The notes below the pieces were generated by a model. That model was not told the origin of the DNA and ran no database searches. It saw only the letters and a list, made by a program, of their open reading frames with translations. DNA of 64,000 nucleotides, from positions 22,961,107 to 23,025,106 of the forward strand of contig NC_053116.1 in NCBI RefSeq assembly GCF_010015445.1, given 5' to 3'. Source of the stretch: Perca fluviatilis (taxonomy: Eukaryota; Chordata; Actinopteri; Perciformes; Percidae). Shown here piece by piece: positions 38,609 through 64,000 of the stretch. Within the stretch, counting starts at the first letter, position 1, and every line of letters begins with the position of its first letter. The position numbers and the translations under genes were made by a program.

Positions 38609-40528
38609 TTAGTCCACTTCCTCAATAGTGGGGCCGTTGGAGCTGCCTCCTGCTTGGCTGCCGCAGCTTCCTGACGGTGCTGCTCCCTGGTACAACTTGG
38701 TCACAACCGGCTTGCACACCTTCTCTAGTTTGTTCTGCTGATGCTCATACTCGTCTTTCTCTGCCATCTGGTTGTTCTCCAGCCAGGAGATCACCTGGTT
38801 GCACTTGTCAATGACCATCTTTTTATCCTCCTCGCTAATCTTTTCTTTCATGTTCTCATCCTCGACACTGCTCTTCATGTGGTAGGCGTATGACTCTAGT
38901 GAGTTCTTTGCCGCAATCCTCTCCCTCTGCAAGTCGTCGTCAGCCTTGTACTTCTCAGAGTCCTGTACCATCCGCTCTATCTCCTCTTTGCTGAGGCGGC
39001 CCTTGTCATTGGTGATGGTGATTTTGTTTTCTTTGCCGGTGCTTTTGTCGACGGCGGACACATTCAGAATGCCGTTGGCATCTATGTCGAAAGTGACCTC
39101 CACCTGTGGCACACCTCGGGGAGCGGGAGGGATTCCAGCGAGCTCAAACTTGCCCAAGAGGTTGTTGTCCTTGGTCATGGCTCTCTCACCCTCATACACC
39201 TGAATCAGCACACCTGGCTGATTGTCCGAATATGTGGAGAAGATCTGGGTCTGCTTGGAAGGGATGGTTGTGTTTCGCTTGATTAGAGGCGTCATAACTC
39301 CACCTGCAGTCTCAATGCCCAGAGACAGGGGGGCCACGTCCAGCAGCAGCAGATCTTGCACGTTCTCTGAAGTGTCACCCATGAGGATAGCAGCCTGGAC
39401 TGCCGCACCATACGCCACAGCTTCATCTGGGTTGATGCTCTTGTTCAGTTCTCGGCCATTAAAAAAGTCCTGCAAGAGCTTCTGGATTTTTGGAATTCTT
39501 GTGGAGCCACCGACCAGGACAATGTCATGGATCTTGGACTTATCCAGCTTGGCATCTTGTAGAGCCTTCTCAACTGGCTCCAGTGTTCCCCTAAAGAGCT
39601 CGGAATTAAGCTCCTCAAAGCGGGCCCTTGTGATGGAGGTGTAGAAGTCAATGCCTTCAAACAGGGAGTCGATCTCAATGCTGGCCTGGCTGCTGGAGGA
39701 CAGGGTCCTCTTCGCTCTCTCGCAAGCTGTACGCAGTCTCCTCACTGCTCTCTTGTTTTGGCTGATGTCCTTCTTGTGTTTTCTTTTAAATTCCTCTACA
39801 AAGTGGTTGACCATACGGTTGTCAAAGTCCTCGCCGCCAAGGTGTGTGTCTCCCGCGGTGGCTTTCACCTCAAAGATGCCATCCTCAATGGTCAGGATGG
39901 ACACGTCAAATGTGCCTCCACCGAGATCAAAGATAAGCACATTGCGTTCTCCTCTTTTACCTTTATCCAGGCCGTAGGCGATGGCTGCTGCTGTGGGCTC
40001 GTTGATGATCCTGAGAACATTCAGTCCAGAGATCACCCCGGCGTCCTTGGTGGCTTGCCTCTGGGAGTCGTTGAAATAAGCTGGAACTGTGATGACTGCA
40101 TTTGACACCCTATATCCCAGGTAGGCCTCAGCGATCTCCTTCATTTTGACCAGGACCATGGAGGAGATTTCCTCTGGGTAGAAGGCCTTGGCTTCCCCTT
40201 TATACTCCACCTGGACTTTGGGCTTTCCGTTATCGCTGATCACCTTGAAAGGCCAGAGTTTCATGTCGGACTGGACAACAGCATCGTTAAACTTTCTCCC
40301 GATGAGCCGTTTGGCATCAAACACTGTGTTGGTGGGGTTCATAGCGACCTGGTTCTTGGCAGCGTCCCCAATGAGCCTTTCTGTGTCCGTAAAGGCCACA
40401 TAGCTGGGAGTGGTCCTGTTGCCCTGGTCGTTGGCGATGATCTCCACTTTGCCATGCTGGAAAACCCCGACACAAGAATAGGTGGTGCCCAGGTCAATGC
40501 CAATAGATACTCCCTTAGCTGAGGACAT
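38609..40528 (-). CDS. hsp70: Heat shock protein 70, cytosolic, intronless coding region
   Basis: 639 residues, the usual length for cytosolic Hsp70. Nucleotide-binding domain (1 to about 385) has IDLGTTYS (11-18), Lys73, Glu177, [10 protein letters not shown] (201-210) and [13 protein letters not shown] (337-349). The linker DLLLLDVAP is at 392-400, followed by the substrate-binding beta domain, the helical lid and the C-terminal EEVD (636-639) that binds TPR co-chaperones. There is no signal peptide or KDEL, so it acts in cytosol and nucleus as an ATP-driven chaperone. The ATG at 40528 ([10 protein letters not shown]) is chosen because an acceptor (TTTCTAG) lies 22 bases upstream; the longer open frame merely reads into that 5' UTR intron. 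The single coding exon and heat shock elements upstream point to a stress-inducible hspa1-type gene rather than hspa8, whose coding region is normally split. Which teleost hsp70 copy it is cannot be fixed from sequence alone. Confidence 0.97.
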   Translation of the reverse strand: MSSAKGVSIGIDLGTTYSCVGVFQHGKVEIIANDQGNRTTPSYVAFTDTERLIGDAAKNQVAMNPTNTVFDAKRLIGRKFNDAVVQSDMKLWPFKVISDNGKPKVQVEYKGEAKAFYPEEISSMVLVKMKEIAEAYLGYRVSNAVITVPAYFNDSQRQATKDAGVISGLNVLRIINEPTAAAIAYGLDKGKRGERNVLIFDLGGGTFDVSILTIEDGIFEVKATAGDTHLGGEDFDNRMVNHFVEEFKRKHKKDISQNKRAVRRLRTACERAKRTLSSSSQASIEIDSLFEGIDFYTSITRARFEELNSELFRGTLEPVEKALQDAKLDKSKIHDIVLVGGSTRIPKIQKLLQDFFNGRELNKSINPDEAVAYGAAVQAAILMGDTSENVQDLLLLDVAPLSLGIETAGGVMTPLIKRNTTIPSKQTQIFSTYSDNQPGVLIQVYEGERAMTKDNNLLGKFELAGIPPAPRGVPQVEVTFDIDANGILNVSAVDKSTGKENKITITNDKGRLSKEEIERMVQDSEKYKADDDLQRERIAAKNSLESYAYHMKSSVEDENMKEKISEEDKKMVIDKCNQVISWLENNQMAEKDEYEHQQNKLEKVCKPVVTKLYQGAAPSGSCGSQAGGSSNGPTIEEVD

Positions 40529-40550
40529 CTTGCTTGTTGCTTTACAGTTC

Positions 40551-40833
40551 CTAGAAAAAGGGGGGAACAGCACATTTTAATGTTCTAATGCTACACATGA
40601 AAGCATTGATCACTGCAACTGAATATCATTCAAAATTACTAGATTATTGAGTGAGTCACTAATACTGATAAAATGTGTGTAGTGCCACAGTTTTTGTTCA
40701 TCTAATTATCAGACAGAGACATATGTTAGAGGAGCAGTTAAAATTAAGTAAACAAAGACAAAAAAAAAACGTATTATTAGTTGTGTGAACGGCAGTTTCA
40801 TGGCATGTTTGATGTAGTTGCTCTACTACTAAA

Positions 40834-40866
<33 letters not shown>

Positions 40867-40872
40867 CACACA

Positions 40873-40908
<36 letters not shown>

Positions 40909-41360
40909 CACACATATATATATAATATATATATACACACACACATATATATACACACACACATATATATATATATAAAACTCTATATTAACTCTTATAT
41001 GTAATTAAAATAGATTTCCCTTATCCATTTGATTTATGTATTACCTCAAGTCAAATTATTTTCTATATTGAACATGTCTCAGTAATTTTAACACCTTTTC
41101 TATAATTAGATACTCAAATTCAACTATTTCTCTATTGTATTATGAAATCATCATTAATAAAGACATGATATGAAGCAGAATTGATACATTAGTACTGGTA
41201 AATTTGAATGTTATCCTTTGGGGAATAAGTGGATTAAACTAATTCCTGAGGATGAAAACCTACTCCATGATAGATATGTGATACAATAAAAGAACGGCAC
41301 TGATGTTTCTATTTAAATTAATTTAGCCACAATGGGATAATAAATTGCTACAGTACTTAC
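40551..41360 (-). other. hsp70 5' UTR intron
   Basis: A donor (CTGAAA before GTAAGTACT, at 41360) pairs with the TTTCTAG acceptor at 40551-40552. The intron (about 810 bases) separates a non-coding first exon (41361 to about 41470) from the coding exon. It contains a 140 base TA/CA tract at 40836-40978. Confidence 0.8.
40836..40978. repeat. Compound (TA)n/(CA)n tract in the hsp70 5' UTR intron
   Basis: About 140 bases of strictly alternating pyrimidine-purine, mixing TATA and CACA blocks; predicted to adopt Z-form or cruciform structure easily. Confidence 0.9.
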
Positions 41361-41495
41361 TTTCAGCGAAGAGCTCTTTGCTGCTTAAATATGTGAAGGA
41401 TCTCAGCAGTCTCCTCGAGTAGTTTCCTTTGTGGCAGTTTTTGCCTCTATGTGGTTCTTCTTAAATGAATGCCTGGACTGACTCAGGCCCATTGC

Positions 41496-41502
41496 TTTTA
41501 TA
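41496..41502 (-). promoter_or_regulatory. hsp70 TATA box
   Basis: TATAAAA on the minus strand in the context AACTATAAAAGC. A start about 30 bases downstream (near 41468) would give a non-coding first exon of roughly 108 bases ending at the donor at 41361. Confidence 0.75.
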
Positions 41503-41515
41503 GTTACAACCAGGT

Positions 41516-41528
41516 TTCCAGAAGGCTC
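41516..41528 (-). promoter_or_regulatory. Proximal heat shock element of hsp70
   Basis: Plus strand reads TTC-CA-GAA-GG-CTC, three alternating 5 bp HSF units with one mismatch in the third. It lies 14 bases upstream of the TATA box, as in inducible hsp70 promoters. Confidence 0.7.
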
Positions 41529-41611
41529 CCAGCCCCCCGCTCCCCTCCTCCTCCAAGCTCAGTGACTCATCTGTTAATATTAGCAACTAATGCAGCTGGC
41601 CTGGTGCGAGA

Positions 41612-41624
41612 GAATATTCCAGAG
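41612..41624 (-). promoter_or_regulatory. Distal heat shock element of hsp70
   Basis: Reads GAA-TA-TTC-CA-GAG, three inverted HSF units with the first two perfect, about 110 bases upstream of the TATA box. Together with the proximal element it predicts HSF1-driven induction. Confidence 0.7.
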
Positions 41625-42341
41625 TGGGACAGCAGTTTGACGCTCGGCCAGCAGGGCTGACGGTGAGGGAACACAATGTAGAGAATGTAGCAGCTTTAAT
41701 TTCCCCAAATAATGAAAAAACATGTACTGTAACTACCCAACCACTGACCTCAAGAGGCCTCTCTTTGTTTTCTTGGTTTAAACACATTGACTTTTTTTAC
41801 GTTGAACTTTTCTCTGTTAAAAGAACTTGCTTTATTGCTGATTTAATGCATTATTTTACATACATAGAATACACTGGTGCATTTTGATCACAGAAATTTG
41901 ACTTTAGGTGACCCTGTTGGATCAAATTAAGACAGCGACAATCTTATAGCAAACATAAAAGTCAAATATTTTTTCTCAACACACATTACACAATGAATAC
42001 CAGAAGCCGTGGAAGGAGGACATTAAATGTACCACTAAGGGATGGTTTTACAAAAAAAGGAATGCTTATTTAATTCAGTGCTGATATTTACGTGTTGTGA
42101 ATGATTTAAAAAGGCACATTCATATCTTGGCCTTAAATGTATTGTCCAGTCAAAACACTTTGTAACCCACGCTGCTCATCAGTGAGAATTGGAGTAAGCA
42201 AATGAAAAGAAAAAAAAAAAAAAAACTGTGGGTGTTTTAAGATCATTTTAGGGTGAGTGTTGAATGCAAACACCAAGTCAGGAATTTAGAATGAACTCAG
42301 CCTTTCACAGGCTATTATAAATTGTTATAATAAACAAGTGC

Positions 42342-42347
42342 TTTATT
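42342..42347 (-). terminator. candidate polyadenylation signal of ahcyl1
   Basis: AATAAA on the minus strand 551 bases after the ahcyl1 stop. Teleost and mammalian ahcyl1 have long 3' UTRs, so a more distal signal (for example near 41830) may also be used. Confidence 0.35.
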
Positions 42348-42897
42348 TCATTACTATACTTTGTTGTAATAAAAACGGTGACTGATAACTTTTAGGGCAT
42401 GTATGCAGATACCATTCAATGAGATTATTTAAAGCATGTATAAAAAACATTTCTAAAATAATGTTATTAAGAGTTTGTTTTGGCTCAGCCCAAACCCTGT
42501 CTTGTGAAATGTACGAATACAAGCTTAATGCCATCAACACAAAAAATACATGGTTTCTGTTCCATTCTCACAGCCATAATTTGGCACAGTACGTAAATAG
42601 GGTGAACAAACAAATCAACAACTTTGTGATCTAGCAACAGAAGCGTTAGCAACTAAATAAGTACATACACATGAAAGCATGCAAGCAGGCTTTTTCTTTT
42701 TAACATACATTATACATTATGTTTCCTACATGTCTTATTTTTCATATTCAACACTATGTCTGAAGGGTTATTAATAAGTTACATTCAGCATCATTAAAAT
42801 AATTCCTCCATTTTGTAGCAATTTAGAAAATAAAATAGATATCTCTGTTTATCCCAGGACAACTGTGTGTAATGGATCACAGCAACAGACACTCTTA

Positions 42898-58605
<15,708 letters not shown>

Positions 58606-58609
<4 letters not shown>

Positions 58610-58614
58610 TGCAT
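58606..58614 (-). other. Two-codon upstream ORF overlapping the ahcyl1 start
   Basis: The mRNA strand reads AUG-CAA-UGA, whose stop codon overlaps the main AUG by two bases. It would allow termination-reinitiation or leaky scanning at the ahcyl1 start. Confidence 0.5.
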
Positions 58615-58920
58615 CCAGGAGATGTTGAGGCTGTTACTGGAGAAAAAAAAGCCGCCGGGTTCTGAATTGAGTTCAGACTAACGTTAGCGTTAAGTTAGCT
58701 TTGTCCGTCGTCTTCCTCCTTATGCTTCGTGGCTTAAAATGACCGAACCGTCGCTGAAGCACTTCCACTAGACCTCGGCGCGGAGCAATAAATACACTAG
58801 CTAGCTACTTTAAGAGAAACTAAGCTCTTCTCTAGCTTCACTTCTTTGTTAAAAGAGCGGCACCGACACTTGTTTCGGTCCTCCAGGTCTGCTGTCATCC
58901 ACAGACAGCAACATTTCGAA

Positions 58921-58933
58921 GGGGGGGGGGGGG
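58921..58933. repeat. Poly-G run upstream of ahcyl1
   Basis: Thirteen consecutive G on the plus strand (C on the transcript strand), about 310 bases upstream of the ahcyl1 ATG. Confidence 0.8.
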
Positions 58934-59190
58934 TTGATGGAGCTGTCACCTGAACAAGTAGGCAGCGTGTAGGCGGTGATCATTCAGTCAGCGCCGGTGC
59001 GGAGGAATACGGAGAAGTAACGGCTGAAGCTCGTTTCTCAAATCAGGAGTAGCGCTAGCTTAGGCTCATTACATTACATTAAATTAACTCGTTACTACTT
59101 GTCAGTCGAAGAAAGTAGCGGTGAACCTGAATGTTCTATTCTGTTCTGTAGCTGTAGCCTATCAATGGCCCTGGTAGACTGCGTACAAGT

Positions 59191-59255
59191 CCCGCCTCCT
59201 TCGCTATGATTGGCTGACCGTGGTCCAACGTCTATAATCTGCAGTGTCTGATTGG
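59191..59255 (-). promoter_or_regulatory. ahcyl1 upstream promoter: two CCAAT boxes and a GC box
   Basis: On the minus strand AGCCAATCA (around 59209-59213) and TGCCAATCA (59251-59255) fit the NF-Y consensus, 42 bases apart. The plus strand CCCGCCTCC at 59191 is a GC/Sp1-type box. There is no TATA box. The transcription start is inferred, not seen, to be near 59100; the ATG is at 58609. Confidence 0.55.
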
Positions 59256-59680
59256 CAGAGCTTGTTCGGGACAGTGTTTAACCTGGGTTTAGGGTAAAGA
59301 CCATACTATTGTCGTTACATATCGAAAATAAATAAAAATAAATAAATGTGAAACTGTAACAGTACTGTACCTAACAACCATTTTGAAGTACTTTTAAGTT
59401 ACTCATTCATTTCCATTTGATGCTACTTCATACTTCTATCCCACTATATTTCAAGGGTAAACTTTTTTTTTTTTAAATTACTGACAGCTATAGTTAATAG
59501 GTACTTTAAGATTTTACATACAAACTATATGATCAATTTAGAAAATATGATACATTGTTATTGATTAAACTACTCAAAAGCATATAAAGAATTAAGTACA
59601 ATTCCCAATGGCTAGGACTAATGAGATATCTTGAATGAATGATGAAAAGACTAACAACAACCTTGAGTCACTTAATAAAA
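59256..59680. other. Short intergenic region, ahcyl1 to nfya
   Basis: Contains dispersed-repeat words (GAAGTACTTTTAAGTTACTC, TGACAGCTATAGTTAATAGG) of the ACTT-rich fish repeat family. No gene seen. Confidence 0.55.
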
Positions 59681-59686
59681 TTTAAT
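59681..59686 (-). terminator. candidate polyadenylation signal of nfya
   Basis: ATTAAA on the minus strand, about 950 bases after the nfya stop. No AATAAA was seen closer, so this is the best candidate for the end of the 3' UTR. Confidence 0.35.
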
Positions 59687-60634
59687 TGACATAGGTTTCA
59701 TGAATGTCCAATCTTTTTCCCATTATAAAAAAAATAATAAAATAACATTGCAGAACTGCATCTGATGGGTAAAAAAAAAAAAAAAATCTACTATCTACAT
59801 TGAAAAAAACAGAACACTTCGTTGGACTGACCAATGAAGAATTAACTACATGGATAGAATTTGTAATGTGATGAAACAGTCATTTTTTGCCTACAAACAC
59901 TATGTGTAAACACAAAATTGTATAAAACGCATCCACAGAATTGGGCAAATTAATAAGTACATCCAATACACACTGGGGAAGAAAAGAATTTCTGTACAAT
60001 ATCTTCACATTAGCTACAGTACACATTTCAGTTTTTGCTCAGTGGACACAGGTTGGACTTATGAAGCTGAGTCCATCCCCCACAGTACATGGGTTGAAAA
60101 AAAATGAAATGTCAAAATACAGGGCATCACATAAAAGATATGACACCAATGCGTCATGAGTGTCTCTGAAAAAAAATCTGTACCATTTACAAAACATTTT
60201 TAAAGCAACAAGTATCCACTGGTGACACATTCTCATCTTTTTAACAGACCAGGGTCTGACATGGCTTCACAGCTGATATTTGCTCTGAGTGACTAGTCCT
60301 GGTAACCCATAACACCATGCTTCATTATTGTCTAAACAAATAATTGTGAAAATTAAAAGCTGGTCGCCAACGCTTAACCAGATAAGCTGAGGGTATAAGC
60401 ATCCTCCATTCCAGAGAAGACCAGTAAAGTCCACAGACTCAGCATCCACATGGTCAGCTCCCTGGAAGACCAGTATAGGAGAGGAGAGATAATAGAAGAA
60501 ACCCAGTTGCGGTGCTGTGGTTTGGTGTACTTTATGACGGCAGGGCAGGAGGGAGTAAAAGTCAGAGGAGAAGGCGCGGCAGATCAGGTTAGCTTGAGTG
60601 AAGAGTCTCGGGGTAGAGTTCACAGACAGAAGTG

Positions 60635-60700
60635 CTATGAGACTCGGATCATCTGAGCCACCGTCTCATCTGCCGCTGCCTGGGCTACCTCCTGCTGTTG
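60635..60700 (-). CDS. nfya: nfya terminal coding exon
   Basis: 22 codons after a CTTCTTCCAG acceptor: QQQEVAQAAADETVAQMIRV then S and TAG. The IRVS ending is invariant in vertebrate NF-YA. The CAG-CAA-CAG-CAG junction could allow NAGNAG-type acceptor wobble. Confidence 0.9.
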   Translation of the reverse strand, partial: QQQEVAQAAADETVAQMIRVS

Positions 60701-61787
60701 CTGGAAGAAGAGGAAGCATCAGTGAGATCACCATAATAAATTATGATGGGTTTCATTCCAAAATGAGAAATCACCTATTGAAAAAAAAGTGACAACTATA
60801 TTCGATACAAATAAAAAAAATTTAAAAAATCTGCTTAGCTGACAATTTATAAACATTTACAGGCTTGAGTCAGTACCGGTATATATTTTTCATTACAGAG
60901 TGCTGAGGTTTTATTTTTTGCACACAGCTTCTTACCTGTGCCAGAGCCAAAGCCATTTCCTCCTTGTCCTTAGGTGAAAAGAAACGTCCACCATCTCCTC
61001 GCTTGCGCTGCATAGCGTGACGGTGGCGAGACTCGTGTAGGTATTTCTGCTAGAGTGAAAGTGTATGTATAGTATTGGGTCATGACCAGTTTGACATTGT
61101 AATTACATTGTGCCTGTTTTGTTTTTTTGTGCATTTTTGGCCTTTATTTAATAGGACAGGTGAAGACAGGAAAGGGGAGAGAGAGTGGGGAATGACATGC
61201 AGGAAAGGGAAGCGGGTTGGACTCGATCCCAGGCCGCTGCAGTAAGGACTGAGCCTTAGTACATGGGGCGCACAGGGGCCCCAGTGAAATGATTTTTTTA
61301 TTGCCATTATCTATAACCCCCTTCTCCTTTACAGGGTCGCAGGGGGCTAGAGTCAATCCCAGCTTCATGCAGCTGTCCACTCTTCGTTTTGGCTCTCACC
61401 AAAACCCCAAAATAAAATCATGGACGGCCATTTTTACAGCACAAGATGATATCCAGAATGAGCCCAGTATGACATGGTAGATAGACAAAATAAACAAGTA
61501 GCTGGTGAAGAAAGGAACAAGAGCTTAAAACATGTACACTTGCATTTAGCAGGTAGTGAGAAAGAGAACTTCAATGTTTGTGTGGTGTAAGATAATTAGC
61601 GCTGTCGTCTTACCCTCCTTTCCTTGGGGATCTTGCCCTCAGCCTCCAGCTTGGCCCGGGCCTGTCTACGCTTCAGGATGCGGTGGTACTGTTTGGCGTT
61701 GACATACAGAGGTTCCTCCTCGAGCATCTCAGCCCCTGGCAGGGGAATACGCTGCATTGTGGGAACTGCGCCACCTCCAGGCACCAT
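60635..61787 (-). CDS. nfya: NF-YA, alpha subunit of CCAAT-binding factor (3' part of gene)
   Basis: Three coding exons (61787-61614, 61046-60936, 60700-60635), all phase 0, encode the last 116 residues. The first runs MVPGGGAVPTMQRIPLPGAE into EPLYVNAKQYHRILKRRQAR, the helix that docks on the NF-YB/NF-YC dimer. The second has KYLHESRHRHAMQRKRGDGG, the CCAAT-contacting helix and GxGGRF segment, then a Q-rich stretch. The last ends VAQMIRVS-TAG. Known role: sequence-specific subunit of the nuclear trimer NF-Y. The N-terminal Gln-rich activation domain exons lie beyond the right edge; I found none in 61788-64000. Compared with human, the segment between FFSPK and the C-terminus is shortened and rewritten as EEMALALAQ-QQQEVAQAAA. 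Confidence 0.95.
60936..61046 (-). CDS. nfya: nfya exon with DNA-binding helix
   Basis: 37 codons, KYLHESRHRHAMQRKRGDGG then RFFSPKDKEEMALALAQ, ending CAG before GTAAGA. Confidence 0.95.
61118..61283 (-). repeat. tRNA-related SINE in an nfya intron
   Basis: Minus strand: CAGCGGCCTGGGATCGAGTC (box B region at 61229-61219), then TGCATGTCATTCCCCACTCT and CTGTCCTATTAAATAAAGGC tail. Same family as 1306-1460; the box A side has diverged. Confidence 0.7.
61614..61787 (-). CDS. nfya: nfya exon with subunit-interaction helix
   Basis: 58 codons between CTATCAG acceptor and AGG/GTAAGA donor. Contains the conserved core from EEEPLYVNAKQ to GKIPKERR. The Met at its 5' end is internal, not a start. Confidence 0.95.
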
Positions 61788-62594
61788 CTGATAGAGGGAG
61801 AGACACAAACAGGACACAGTGTTTTGAGCCTCTGGCGTGGAAAGCACACATGTATATCGGCATGCTGACACAAACAAGTAGTTACTGTGCAAATACAGGC
61901 GCTTTCAGTCATTCCTTAGTTATAGACCTTTTCTACAGGCTGACACTGGGTGGAGTTATGCTGGGAATTGCATGAGGTCACTAAATATCCTGAACTAATA
62001 AGAATCATAAAAAGGTGCGAGTTGTCCCGCCCTAACAAGTGCAGCAGAGGTGAGGGAGATGTCAATCAAACAGTCTGTAAACGCCCATCCATTTCAGGCA
62101 AAATAAGTGAAAATACCTATGTGGGTGGACAATGAGTGTTAGGGGCTTTAAATTAACAGTAATATTCACTGAATTTAATGGCATGGTTTAAGAAACTGAA
62201 CAAAAAACTAAACAAAATATTTTTCCTTTTACAGTTATATTTACATGTTAATTTCATAAGCTTTTCAATCAAATTGATTCAGACAACAGAATTAAGTACC
62301 AGCAAATAATTAATGTATTTCATTATCGTCACAATATGATTCCACTAAAATAAAAATACATTACTACACCACATTTCTAGTTTCGCAATGGATAAAAAAG
62401 GTAGTTATGATTCGCACAAAAATTATCGATTGAAACACTGAATTTGGTGCTCTCAAAGCAACATTGCACAACTACTTTACCTTAAAATAACAGTTCACAA
62501 TCACTTTGATGCTACACTGACTTGTAATAGGGAGAATGGTTCCTCTGTAATTCCCACTCTGAGCCCGGATCGCTTGTTCTCGCACTATGTTACT

Positions 62595-63531
62595 TAGGGT
62601 TGGGTGCCGAAACCCAGTTCCACTATGGAACCGGTTCCTACGCAAACGGTAGTATTCGGACCAGAATAGGACACAAATTTCAGTTCCGACTGAAATATTT
62701 TCCCTCTGTCGCTCCGGACAGCGACAGACACTTTTTTTTTTTTCCTTTCTCCCTTTTCTGCCGAGTGGCGTACGTGCCCGCTCGCGGTGTGAAGCGCATG
62801 TCCGCGCTATTCTCCGACATGCACTCTACAATCACTGCTGATAGACTGCTTTTTGTACAAAAATATCACACTTTCTCTGTAGTCTACCGTTAGATAGCTA
62901 TCGCAAATGTAGGCTACTTTTAAAATGCCATATTTCCCCTCTGGGCTCACCAAAACGGACATAAAAGCATATTAACCATTCACTGCACGTGTAAACATAT
63001 TAAGCTTGCTCTGCCGACTCTGTAGCCTGGTGGTGGGGGAAGCAGGACAGCCTCCCCAAATTGTCTGCCCTTTCAAACTCATACCTGTGTGTACAGGCCT
63101 CTTGGATTGGACACCATGTGAGATAGTTTTCTCCTGTGCAGGACATGCCATAAGTCAGGAGAGGTGTCGTATCTTGCCAGAGAAGGCAAATATGGTAATT
63201 TTTCTGCAAAAGAACTGCTAAAGTTTGAAGCTGGTTGGCATACCAACTCAACATTTATTTTGTTGTTACTTGTTAATAGTGTTACTGTTATTTGTTAAAT
63301 TATGGTAGTTATGTGTTAGGTGACTTAGGTTTACTTATTATATCTTTAAGTACTTAAAAACGTTAATATATTTTAAATTTAAATAATTTTCAATTAAATA
63401 AAAACTCCATAAAAGAGCCTCTCTTTGCTGTCATTTTTCAGTTTTTCAAGAATCGGTTTAGGAATCGGAATCGTTTTAAAAGTACCAGTTCGGCATCGGA
63501 ATCGTAAAAATCCAAACGGTACCAAACCCTA
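62595..63531. mobile_element. Non-autonomous hAT element with perfect 8 bp target duplication
   Basis: Ends TAGGGTTGGGTGCCGAAACC / ACGGTACCAAACCCTA between identical ATGTTACT copies (62587-62594, 63532-63539). Subterminal GGAACCGGTTCC and GGAATCGGAATCG words. Lies upstream of the nfya exons shown, presumably in an intron. Confidence 0.85.
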
Positions 63532-63539
63532 ATGTTACT

Positions 63540-64000
63540 TTGGTGAGTAGGTACAATCTCCGGGGAGAAGTGCATAAAGCTTTTTTTGACACTTATGTCA
63601 ACACTGGTTTTAGTGAAACTGGATCATATTTTATAAGGAAAATGTTTTCTGTTTTTTCCCTGCTTGCCTTGACTCTCCGTGATTTACAATGTTTCCTGAT
63701 GAACAGAAAGCTTTGGCCTACTTGTTGCTAAAGTAATGCTAACTGCTGCTAACGTAGCTGCCGTCAGCTAGTTGGCTCAGTTCACCTTGCTTGCCATGAC
63801 TGAGAGCTCAGAGCGCCGGGGGAGTGTTGATGTTTACACAGCTAGTACTGGAGCTTTGGACCGCTGGAGCTTAGAGTGGCGCCGGAGCCAGAACGGAACT
63901 GGATTTAGCAGCCTCTATGCACATCATGGCAGAGGCAAAGATAAGAGCCAAAATATTCTATCCCAATTTAGGGAATCTTATATCTTGATAACAATAAATT
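63540..64000. other. Right edge, presumed nfya intron
   Basis: No exon with NF-YA similarity and no repeat recognised. Confidence 0.5.

Noticed and set aside
39222..39977. Plus-strand open frames over hsp70
   Set aside because: Antisense shadows of the strongly biased hsp70 coding sequence; no family similarity.
38609..40528. Assignment as hspa8 (constitutive Hsc70)
   Set aside because: The coding region is unsplit and heat shock elements are present, unlike hspa8; the 5' UTR intron keeps some doubt.
40529..40573. Fifteen extra N-terminal residues on hsp70
   Set aside because: They include the acceptor and intron sequence; family members start MSSAKG.
61788..64000. Further nfya exons
   Set aside because: I looked for the Gln-rich activation-domain exons on the minus strand and found no convincing frame with splice sites.

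Overview
This window is vertebrate chromosomal DNA, almost certainly from a percomorph-type teleost fish. It holds split genes with GT-AG introns, CpG-poor intergenic DNA, very long dinucleotide microsatellites, and many fish-type transposon relics (hAT and TTAA-flanked MITEs, L2 and RTE LINE ends, tRNA-related SINEs). Four protein-coding genes are supported, all on the minus strand, so the window reads right to left as nfya (3' part) - ahcyl1 - hsp70 - kcnc4.

Layout. 1-5375 is the 3' flank of kcnc4, with an old DNA transposon carrying a SINE (935-1766) and a decayed L2-type LINE (about 2000-2955). kcnc4 (Kv3.4 potassium channel, 594 aa, four coding exons) spans 5461-30780. Its 18.6 kb first intron is the main transposon graveyard of the window. 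30781-38494 is intergenic DNA with a 168 bp GT microsatellite, LINE and MITE debris, and one TTAA-flanked element nested in another copy of its own family. hsp70 (639 aa, single coding exon, intron in the 5' UTR, TATA box and heat shock elements) occupies 38609 to about 41470. ahcyl1 (IRBIT, 555 aa, 17 coding exons) spans 42898-58609. The last three coding exons of nfya lie at 60635-61787, and the rest of that gene is beyond the right edge.

The four genes are not one pathway. kcnc4 is a fast-inactivating neuronal/muscle K+ channel, hsp70 a cytosolic chaperone, ahcyl1 a phospho-regulated partner of IP3 receptors and ion transporters, and nfya the DNA-binding subunit of the CCAAT-box factor NF-Y. 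The upstream region of ahcyl1 has two inverted CCAAT boxes, a type of site that NF-Y binds. kcnc4 and ahcyl1 also lie near each other in human 1p13, which supports calling this paralogue ahcyl1 rather than ahcyl2.

I found no undescribed gene system. The most interesting items are: a candidate alternative first exon of ahcyl1; a terminal ahcyl1 exon that encodes only Tyr plus stop; a UG-repeat tract next to the 3' splice site of a frame-disrupting ahcyl1 exon; a set of TTAA-flanked MITEs, including a three-level nest and two insertions whose empty sites are visible in paralogous repeat copies in this same window; and a perfect 37 bp inverted repeat in kcnc4 intron 1.
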